From VYFG01 sp964403545 (lineage in GTDB: Bacteria; Pseudomonadota; Gammaproteobacteria; Arenicellales; Poriferihabitantaceae), in assembly GCA_964403545.1 (NCBI GenBank), contig CAYOGN010000180.1:1-13481 (forward strand): DNA of 13,481 bases. Reading direction: 5' to 3'. Every line of letters starts with the position of its first letter. Within the stretch, counting starts at the first letter, position 1. The notes under the pieces were generated by a model. It was not told the origin of the DNA. It worked only from the letters and a program-made list of their open reading frames with translations, and searched no databases. Shown here piece after piece: positions 7,776-13,481 of the stretch. Position numbers and translations under genes: made by a program.

Positions 7776-8506
7776 GCAAGCAACTCGCGTTAGTCATTGA
7801 CCTCAATGTATGCGTGGGCTGTCATGCCTGTGTGACAAGCTGCAAAGAATGGAATACCTCTGGAAGTGCAGGATCTTTGCCCGATGAAAGACCTTATGGC
7901 AAAGACCCTTCCGGTACCTTTTTCAATCGGGTGCAAACCTTTGAAGTGGGCGAATTTCCCAACTGTGAAACGGTGCATTTTCCGAAAAGCTGTTTGCACT
8001 GCGAAGATCCTCCTTGTGTCCCTGTGTGTCCTACCGGGGCCAGTTATAAACGGCAGGAAGACGGCATCGTACTGGTGGATTATGACAAGTGTATTGGTTG
8101 CGAATATTGTTCCTGGGCCTGCCCCTATGGCGCAAGGGAGATGGATAGCCGGCAAAAGGTAATGAAGAAGTGCACCCTGTGTGTCGATAGAATATATGAC
8201 GAAGCGTTACCCGAGTCCGAGCGTAAGCCGGCGTGCGTGCTGGCCTGTCCCACCAGTGCTCGATTATTTGGTGATATTCATGATCCGGAATCAGTCGTTT
8301 CCATTGCAATCAGGGAGGAGGGGGGATATCAACTGATGCCTGAATGGGCCAGCAATCCGGCAAACCATTATTTACCACGGCGAAAACAGCGAATTACTAT
8401 CCACGAAGATGAGTTGATTCGAAGCGACAATCCTCTGATCAGGGAGGCGGCACATCCCCATGGACCGGTGACAGATGTCACCCTCGACGATGTCACCAGT
8501 TGGTAG
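7772..8506 (+). CDS. soeB: Sulfite dehydrogenase iron-sulfur subunit SoeB
   Basis: The ATG at 7772 overlaps the soeA stop (ATGA) and is preceded by GGAAG at a suitable distance; an upstream in-frame ATG at 7742 would lie deep inside soeA and is less likely. The 244-residue protein holds 16 cysteines in four groups: C14/17/20/24, C74/77/82/86, C107/110/113/117 and C134/137/155/159. This is the DmsB/PsrB/SoeB pattern that binds four [4Fe-4S] clusters. It forms an electron wire from the molybdenum site of SoeA to the membrane subunit SoeC. There is no signal peptide, so it is cytoplasmic. The C-terminal tail after residue 200 (NHYLPRRKQRI onwards) is less conserved and probably contacts its partners. 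The sequence shows no break or missing cysteine. Confidence 0.88.
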   Translation: MSKQLALVIDLNVCVGCHACVTSCKEWNTSGSAGSLPDERPYGKDPSGTFFNRVQTFEVGEFPNCETVHFPKSCLHCEDPPCVPVCPTGASYKRQEDGIVLVDYDKCIGCEYCSWACPYGAREMDSRQKVMKKCTLCVDRIYDEALPESERKPACVLACPTSARLFGDIHDPESVVSIAIREEGGYQLMPEWASNPANHYLPRRKQRITIHEDELIRSDNPLIREAAHPHGPVTDVTLDDVTSW

Positions 8507-8524
8507 CCTGGAGAGAGTAAATTC

Positions 8525-9460
8525 ATGAATCCGGCATTTTCCGTAATTTTCATGACCACATTAATTGGTTCTGGTCAGGGGTTATTTATTGCACTGATCG
8601 CAGGCCAACCCTATCAGCTGCCAGATCATGTTCGATTTGTCGTGCTCTCCTGCGTGGTTTCATCGGGTTTGATGGGGCTTGGATTAGTCGCTTCTTTTTT
8701 TCACCTGGGCCGGCCCGAGCGAGCCTGGCGCGCGGTGGCACAGTGGAAAACATCATGGCTATCACGTGAGGTAATTATCCTGCCCATTGCCATGATATTG
8801 GTGATAGTCTTTGGCTACCTTCATTGGCAAGTTCAGTGGGCTGGCAATTCAATGGTGCCAATGATTGGCTGGCTTGGGGTTGGAATTGTTTTGCTGTTAT
8901 ATGGTTGTACCGCGATGATTTATGTTTGCATCAAATTTATTCAGGAATGGGCTACGCCGCTAACCCTGATAAATTTTTTGATCCTTGGTCTGAGTTCGGG
9001 ATTCTTGCTTGCCACCGCGTTGGCAGATCACTTGCAGGTACCCCGGGTTGAGTGGTTTCGCCTGGTCGCCGTTATCTTGATCATGACTGGCCTCGTGACA
9101 CGTTCCATCAGTTTCTATCGCAACAGCCGGATAAGAACCAAATCCACCCTGCAGAGTGCAATTGGCATCAAGCATCGAAAAATTAGCCAACGCTCCATGG
9201 GACACACCGGAGGATCATTTAATACCAGGGCCTTCTTTCATCATTGTTCGAGTGTGTTTGTTCGCAATATCAGAATTTTTGTCGTGCTGACAGTCTTTGT
9301 ACTTCCCGTAATCTTGTTGATATTATCGGCCTTTGCTCCAGAATCCGGACTATTGTGGGGCGCAGCTTTGATGCAATACGCCGGATTGATCGCCGAACGC
9401 TGGCTATTTTTTGCCGAGGCGAATCATCCGCAAAATATCTACTACCAGACAGTTAGCTGA
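8525..9460 (+). CDS. soeC: Sulfite dehydrogenase membrane anchor SoeC (DmsC family)
   Basis: This 311-residue integral membrane protein has about eight hydrophobic segments, near residues 8-27, 38-58, 84-102, 113-138, 144-166, 177-193, 252-272 and 278-295. The hallmark of the DmsC-type anchor is seen at residues 58-83: FFHLGRPERAWRA followed by W-K-T-S-W-L-S-R-E. The end, GLIAERWLFFAEANHPQNIYY, is also typical of DmsC/SoeC proteins. Its job is to hold SoeAB at the inner face of the cytoplasmic membrane and pass electrons to the quinone pool. It starts 18 nt after soeB with a GGAGAGAG ribosome binding site about 10 nt before the ATG. A basic loop around residues 199-245 links helices six and seven. 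The family could equally serve another CISM enzyme, so the Soe name depends on soeA. Confidence 0.82.
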   Translation: MNPAFSVIFMTTLIGSGQGLFIALIAGQPYQLPDHVRFVVLSCVVSSGLMGLGLVASFFHLGRPERAWRAVAQWKTSWLSREVIILPIAMILVIVFGYLHWQVQWAGNSMVPMIGWLGVGIVLLLYGCTAMIYVCIKFIQEWATPLTLINFLILGLSSGFLLATALADHLQVPRVEWFRLVAVILIMTGLVTRSISFYRNSRIRTKSTLQSAIGIKHRKISQRSMGHTGGSFNTRAFFHHCSSVFVRNIRIFVVLTVFVLPVILLILSAFAPESGLLWGAALMQYAGLIAERWLFFAEANHPQNIYYQTVS

Positions 9461-9480
9461 ATAGAACCCAGTAATAAAAC

Positions 9481-9816
9481 ATGGTCGCCGAGGAGACAGA
9501 TCCCGAACTCACGCTGGAGCAACGAATTAATCTGGAAACCGCCAGAATAAGTTGGACCGAGCTACAGCGGCAATTTGCCCAGGGCGTGCTGATCGTGGCC
9601 GAGGGCAGTCTCGACCTGGTCCAGACAGCTGCTGATTTTATTGACGACCGCAGTGATAAAATTCAACGACTAATGGGTCAGGGAAGGATTCGTAAAGCAG
9701 AAATGGAAGATGCAAGGCGATGGGAACTACAGGATGCGGAGCTGTGGGCCGTTGTCGCAGCACCCTGGGTATTGGTCCAGGAGATAGAACAACAGGGGAC
9801 TGATTTACTGAATTGA
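9481..9816 (+). CDS. DUF2288 family protein, last gene of the soe operon
   Basis: This 111-residue, acidic, mostly helical protein has no signal peptide or membrane segment, so it should be cytoplasmic. It shows the pattern I know for DUF2288: LETARISWTELQRQFAQG near residues 18-35, LDLVQTAADFIDDR near 43-56, a helix with IQRLMGQGRIRKA, and the closing ELWAVVAAPWVLVQE near residues 89-103. No function is established for this family to my knowledge, and no metal site or catalytic motif is evident. It starts only 20 nt after soeC, without a clear Shine-Dalgarno sequence, so it is very likely co-transcribed and may be coupled to soeC. The position suggests, without proof, a role in assembly or regulation of the sulfite dehydrogenase. 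It is not a TorD-type chaperone by sequence. Confidence 0.75.
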   Translation: MVAEETDPELTLEQRINLETARISWTELQRQFAQGVLIVAEGSLDLVQTAADFIDDRSDKIQRLMGQGRIRKAEMEDARRWELQDAELWAVVAAPWVLVQEIEQQGTDLLN

Positions 9817-9980
9817 TGGTGTATTTCTGACACGGATAAAACGTGTGACTTCGTGGTCGAAATCTCAATCTGATAACCCTGGTCCAATCTTCAGGACGGC
9901 AGAGGCTGACTGCAGCAATGAGAATATTCTCCGTTAGCAACAAAAGTGCAACATGTTGGTGACGGGTGCAGTGAGGTACC

Positions 9981-10011
9981 TTGTATCTTTAACGATGATG
10001 ATTGATATAAT
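9981..10011 (+). promoter_or_regulatory. Candidate promoter of the DMGDH-like gene
   Basis: The 284-299 nt between the DUF2288 gene and the flavoprotein gene hold no open frame I trust. A perfect TATAAT lies at 10006-10011, about 105 nt before the ATG. The best -35 is TTGTAT at 9981-9986 (3 of 6) with a 19-nt spacer, so the promoter is weak by consensus or needs an activator. A 12-bp palindrome GAGAATATTCTC (9920-9931) lies about 50 nt upstream of the -35. I see no rho-independent terminator for the soe operon; only a 5-bp ACACG/CGTGT stem without a T-tract occurs near 9830-9850. Confidence 0.35.
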
Positions 10012-10115
10012 TATAAACTGTGCGCTTGATCACCAGACTTGTTGAGGATTCTATGCTCCTGGTTACATTACTTCGTACAGATTCTTTTTGAACCTCGGTA
10101 TTGAGTAGCGTTGCT

Positions 10116-12533
10116 ATGGCAGACTTTTCGGCAAATCATCTTATTATTGGCGGTGGAATCATCGGTTGTTCCATTGCCTATCATCTTGCAAAGGCGGGGG
10201 AATCAGACGTGGTGCTGCTTGAGAAGGCGGCGCTTACGGAAGGTGCGACCTGGCATGCCGCTGGCCTTGTTGGTCAGCTGCGCTCTTCACGCAATACCAC
10301 ACGGATGCTGCAGAAATCGGTGGCAATGTATGATCGCCTGGAAGAAGAAACAGGGATGGCCTGCGACTGGAAGAAAGTGGGTAGTCTTCGCCTCGCCGCG
10401 TCCAGAGATCGTATGCTGGAAACCAGACGGCTGGCAACCATGGCACGAAGTTTCGGGCTGGAGATGAATATCATTTCACCCGCAGAAGCGAAAGATCTAT
10501 TTCCCTATATCAACATCAAGGGACTGGCAGGCGCTGCCTTTATTCCCACCGATGGACATGTAGATCCGGCAAGTTTGTGCCAGTCTATTGCGGCTGGTGC
10601 CAGACTGCATGGCGCATCCTTGAAGCAGGGTATTAAAGTGCTTGACTTCGATATTGCCAATGGGCGTATTTCTCGTGTGTTGACCACAGAAGGCTCTTAC
10701 GAAGCTGAAAATATCACCCTCGCCGCCGGTATGTGGAGCAGGGAACTGGGGCAGAAGCTCGGTGTAACGGTGCCCGCCTGTGCGCTGGAACATCAATATA
10801 TCGTCACCGAACCCATTGCAGATTTCCCCGTTGGATTACCGACCCTCAGAGATCCGGATCGGCTGGTTTATTACAAACCGGATGCGGGTGGACGACTGGT
10901 TATCGGTGGTTATGAAAACAATACCCTGGCCTTTGGCAAGGACGGTATTCCCGGCGAATTTTCGCGCCAGCTATTAACGGAAAACCTGGATCGTTTTGAG
11001 CCCCTGGCGGCGTATGCCGCCGAGGTCACACCTATTGTCAACGAAGTCGGAATTCGACAGGTTATTAATGGCCCCATTCCCTATTCTGCTGACGGCGATT
11101 TTGTGATGGGGCCGGCACCTGAACTGAGCAATTTAATGCTCGCAACCGGCTTTCTTTACGGCATTGCTGCAGGCGGTGGTGCCGGTGAAATGATTGCAGA
11201 ATGGCTGCTGGAAGGGCGACCGAGCCTCGATCTCTGGCCGCTGGATGTTCGTCGGTTCGGTCCTCATCATGGCACAAAAGTGTTTATGTATCCAAGGGCG
11301 GTTGAGCATTATGCCCACCACTACAAGATGCGTTATCCCGGGCAGGAAAGCAAGGTAGCACGCCAGCTACGCCTGAGTCCGCTGTATGATCGCCTGCTGC
11401 AAAAAGGCGCAATTTACGGCTCGAAAAATGGCTGGGAGCGTCCGTTGTGGTTCGCTCCGGATGGGGTCGAATCCGTTGACCAGCTTGCTTTTCTTGAGCC
11501 TGGCTGGAAACAGTATGCCGCCAATGAACACATTGCCGCGCGTGAACGTGTTGTACTCATTGATCAATCGAGTTTTTCCAAGTTTGAACTGGTTGGTCCC
11601 GGCGCGCTGGACGCCATTCAAACCCTTGCCGTATCCAATATGGACAAGGCAATTGGCTCGGTTATTTATACTCAGTTATGTAATGAACAAGGTGGCATCG
11701 AAGCAGACGTCACCATTACCCGGTTAGCGGAGGATCACTTCTATATTGTGACTGGTGCGGGTTTCGGCGTTCATGACGCCCATTGGATCAGGCGTCATCT
11801 GCCCGCTGACGGTTCGGCCACCCTGATTGAGATGACATCTGCCCGTGCTGTGGTTAATATTTGTGGCCCCAAAGCCCGGGAGGTGCTGTCAGCAGTGTCT
11901 GAAGATGACCTCTCCAATCAAGCCTTTCCATTTGCCAGTGCACAGACCATTACCATCGGTGCTGCGCCGGTGAGAGCCATCAGGATCGGATATGTTGGTG
12001 AATTGGGGTGGGAATTGCATATACCCACTGAATTTGCGGTCCATGTCTATGATTTACTCTGTGTGGCCGGTAAGCAGTACGGGGTACGTGATATTGGCTA
12101 CCGGGCAATCGATTCCCTTCGCATGGAGAAAGGGTACCTCTACTGGAGCGCGGACATCTCACCGGACTACAATCCTTTTGAGGCCGGGCTGGAACAGCGT
12201 GTGCATTTGAAATCAAAGCAGGATTTTATCGGTCGTAGCGCGCTGGAGGCGATCAGACTGGCTGGCGTTGAACGCAAGATCTGCACCTTCGTGTCTGAGG
12301 AAAAGCTACCGCTTTACGGTGGAGAATCCATTATAGCCGATGGAGAAGTGGTGTCGCTGGTCACCAGTGCGGCCTACGGCTGCTCGGTCGAACAGACCAT
12401 TATGCTGGGTTACCTGCCAATCTCGTTGATCGCACGAACAACATTTGAACTCGAAGCATTTGGCCGGCGGTATACGCTGGAACGTGTTTCAGGGTCGCGT
12501 TACGACCTGCTGAATGAACGTCTGAAAGGATAG
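10116..12533 (+). CDS. FAD-dependent dimethylglycine/sarcosine dehydrogenase-like protein (DAO + GcvT domains)
   Basis: With the ATG at 10116 the product has 805 residues; an in-frame TTG at 10101 would add five, and neither has a clear ribosome binding site. The N-terminal part, to about residue 370, is a DAO-type oxidoreductase: LIIGGGIIGCSIAYHLA is the FAD-binding Rossmann motif, and the ATWHAAGLVGQLRSS stretch contains His47, which lines up with the WHAAG histidine that carries covalent FAD in mammalian dimethylglycine dehydrogenase. An FAO-type linker follows, then a GcvT/aminomethyltransferase domain (about 430-700) with IGYVGELGWELHIP and YRAIDSLRMEKGYLYW, and a C-terminal GcvT barrel (about 705-800) including GYLPISL. 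Proteins of this layout oxidatively demethylate N-methyl amines and pass the C1 unit to tetrahydrofolate. It is cytoplasmic. The real substrate (dimethylglycine, sarcosine or another N-methyl compound) cannot be read from sequence. It stands alone, with 284 nt before and 152 nt after it. Confidence 0.8.
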   Translation: MADFSANHLIIGGGIIGCSIAYHLAKAGESDVVLLEKAALTEGATWHAAGLVGQLRSSRNTTRMLQKSVAMYDRLEEETGMACDWKKVGSLRLAASRDRMLETRRLATMARSFGLEMNIISPAEAKDLFPYINIKGLAGAAFIPTDGHVDPASLCQSIAAGARLHGASLKQGIKVLDFDIANGRISRVLTTEGSYEAENITLAAGMWSRELGQKLGVTVPACALEHQYIVTEPIADFPVGLPTLRDPDRLVYYKPDAGGRLVIGGYENNTLAFGKDGIPGEFSRQLLTENLDRFEPLAAYAAEVTPIVNEVGIRQVINGPIPYSADGDFVMGPAPELSNLMLATGFLYGIAAGGGAGEMIAEWLLEGRPSLDLWPLDVRRFGPHHGTKVFMYPRAVEHYAHHYKMRYPGQESKVARQLRLSPLYDRLLQKGAIYGSKNGWERPLWFAPDGVESVDQLAFLEPGWKQYAANEHIAARERVVLIDQSSFSKFELVGPGALDAIQTLAVSNMDKAIGSVIYTQLCNEQGGIEADVTITRLAEDHFYIVTGAGFGVHDAHWIRRHLPADGSATLIEMTSARAVVNICGPKAREVLSAVSEDDLSNQAFPFASAQTITIGAAPVRAIRIGYVGELGWELHIPTEFAVHVYDLLCVAGKQYGVRDIGYRAIDSLRMEKGYLYWSADISPDYNPFEAGLEQRVHLKSKQDFIGRSALEAIRLAGVERKICTFVSEEKLPLYGGESIIADGEVVSLVTSAAYGCSVEQTIMLGYLPISLIARTTFELEAFGRRYTLERVSGSRYDLLNERLKG

Positions 12534-12685
12534 GCTTTAATATTTGAACAACTGGATTCTCGATGATTTATTTGATTTGAAATTGAAGGATTATAGGCAT
12601 CAGTCCAAATAATGGTGCCCACAAGTTGGGAGTAGAGCCTGCCCAAAAAGCCATTTACAATAGGTTATAAATTGGAGGAAACAAA

Positions 12686-13369
12686 ATGGAACAGAAAAAG
12701 CTACAGGATCATATCTTTTCAACTTATACCCACCTCCGAATAGGGATGGGGTTCATCGCGCTGGCATTTCCATTAATTCTGTGGTGGGTAGGATCTGCAC
12801 TGCCAGAACATATTCCCTTGCAAGCGTCAATGAGTCATTACTACCACACATCCATGAGAAATATTTTTGTTGGTATTCTCTGCGCAGTGGGAGCTTTTCT
12901 GTATCTGTATAAAGGATTTAGCGAAGGAGAAAATGTGGCTTTGAACATCGCCGGGATATTTGCGATAGGGGTGGCGATTTTTCCTGTGTATATACCTGGA
13001 CCAGAGGTCAATCCATGCAGTCCATTTAGTCTGAGTAATCCATTTGTAACATGCTTTGCACACGGTTTATCGGCATTTGTTTTCTTCGGAGCAATAGCCT
13101 TTGTCTGCATCTTTAAAGCTTCCGACACCCTGGATCCGAAAAACGATAAGTGGGCCAAACTTTACGCACCGATGTACAAATTTCTCGGTGGTGCCATGAC
13201 GATGTTAATCGTGATATTGATTTTTGCAAGGTATAACCTGGAAAATCAGAATATAATTTTTTGGGGGGAGTTTGCAGTAATTTGGATATTCGCTTTCTTT
13301 TGGATATTAAAAGGGTTTGAAATCAAAGCGACCCGTACGGACAGCAAAGTTCTTCGAATGCCGTTATAG
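12686..13369 (+). CDS. Six-helix membrane protein of unknown function
   Basis: This 227-residue protein has six hydrophobic segments, near residues 18-36, 58-76, 84-102, 122-144, 165-184 and 190-211. Between the first two is a polar motif, SMSHYYHT then MRNIFVG (residues 48-63), rich in His and Tyr. I recall similar 'YYHT..R..FVG' motifs in uncharacterised membrane proteins, but I cannot name a family. Two cysteines in the third loop (NPCSPF and FVTC) could pair if this loop is outside. A near-ideal GGAGG lies 7 nt before the ATG, so translation should be strong. The base composition is visibly AT-richer than the soe and flavoprotein genes, and the gene is next to a palindromic repeat tract, which fits but does not prove acquisition by transfer. 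No enzymatic or transport role is claimed. Confidence 0.7.
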   Translation: MEQKKLQDHIFSTYTHLRIGMGFIALAFPLILWWVGSALPEHIPLQASMSHYYHTSMRNIFVGILCAVGAFLYLYKGFSEGENVALNIAGIFAIGVAIFPVYIPGPEVNPCSPFSLSNPFVTCFAHGLSAFVFFGAIAFVCIFKASDTLDPKNDKWAKLYAPMYKFLGGAMTMLIVILIFARYNLENQNIIFWGEFAVIWIFAFFWILKGFEIKATRTDSKVLRMPL

Positions 13370-13400
13370 AAACAGAGGGTAGAATCGTCCGCAATCTACA

Positions 13401-13470
13401 GAGGCGGGGAACAGCAGAGAGGCAGGGGACAGCAGGAGGCAGGGGACAGCAGAGAGTCAGGGGACAGAAT
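13401..13470 (+). repeat. Four G-rich 17-18 bp imperfect tandem repeats
   Basis: Four units of the form GAGGCAGGGGACAGCAGA follow each other at 13401-13418, 13419-13435, 13436-13453 and 13454-13470. The first unit has GGGGAACA in place of AGGGGACA. The last has GAGTC in place of GAGGC and diverges at its end to become the left arm of the palindrome. The core shared by all but the first is AGGGGACAG. There is no gene in this tract. Confidence 0.85.
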
Positions 13471-13481
13471 TAATTCTGTCC
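13462..13481. repeat. Perfect 20-bp palindrome at the window edge, REP-like
   Basis: GGACAGAATTAATTCTGTCC is its own reverse complement, and the left side continues outward with two more Gs (GGGGACAG), so the full element probably ends CTGTCCCC beyond the window. GGGGACAG...CTGTCCCC palindromes are, as I recall, common intergenic repeats in environmental Proteobacteria and often lie near IS200-like (RAYT) transposase genes. No transposase is in the window. A downstream terminator role for the membrane protein gene is possible but there is no T-tract. Confidence 0.7.

Noticed and set aside
9920..9931. Perfect 12-bp palindrome GAGAATATTCTC as an operator
   Set aside because: It is short, occurs once in what I checked, and does not overlap the candidate promoter. 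It is mentioned in the promoter entry but not claimed as a site.
13401..13470. Tandem repeats read as a CRISPR array
   Set aside because: The units are 17-18 bp and directly adjacent, with no unique spacers and no cas genes.

Overview
The window looks like a chromosomal segment of a gammaproteobacterium with intermediate GC, probably environmental or marine. The basis is a Pseudomonas-type minor pilin cluster (pilV-pilW-pilX-pilY1), a SoeABC-type sulfite dehydrogenase as in purple sulfur bacteria and marine heterotrophs, and a DUF2288 gene. There is no plasmid, phage or CRISPR signature, and I found no tRNA or rRNA. All gene names come from reading motifs, not from a database search.

Left part (1-4615, minus strand). 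Read from right to left it carries a membrane-anchored protein with two NTF2-like halves, a secreted helical-repeat (TPR-like) protein of unknown function, then pilV, pilW, pilX and the first 26 codons of a pilY1-like gene that runs off the left edge. pilW/pilX overlap by ATGA and pilX/pilY1 by 8 nt, so these are translationally coupled. The minor pilins and PilY1 would prime type IV pilus assembly and form the tip complex. FimT/GspH, often first in such clusters, is absent; the helical-repeat gene sits in that place.

Middle part (4616-9816, plus strand). A divergent intergenic region with a 19-bp inverted repeat and possible promoters precedes a tight operon: soeA (molybdopterin subunit), soeB (four [4Fe-4S] clusters), soeC (DmsC-like membrane anchor) and a DUF2288 gene. 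Gaps are an ATGA overlap, 18 nt and 20 nt. The complex would oxidise cytoplasmic sulfite to sulfate and pass electrons to the quinone pool. Sulfite could come from sulfur compounds or from organosulfonates.

Right part (9817-13481, plus strand). After a 0.3-kb spacer with a perfect TATAAT box comes a two-part flavoprotein (DAO plus GcvT/aminomethyltransferase domains) of the dimethylglycine/sarcosine dehydrogenase type, which would demethylate an N-methylated amine and pass the C1 unit to tetrahydrofolate. Then comes an AT-richer gene for an unknown six-helix membrane protein with a very strong ribosome binding site. The window ends in G-rich 17-18 bp tandem repeats that lead into a perfect 20-bp palindrome cut by the window edge, resembling dispersed REP-type palindromic elements.
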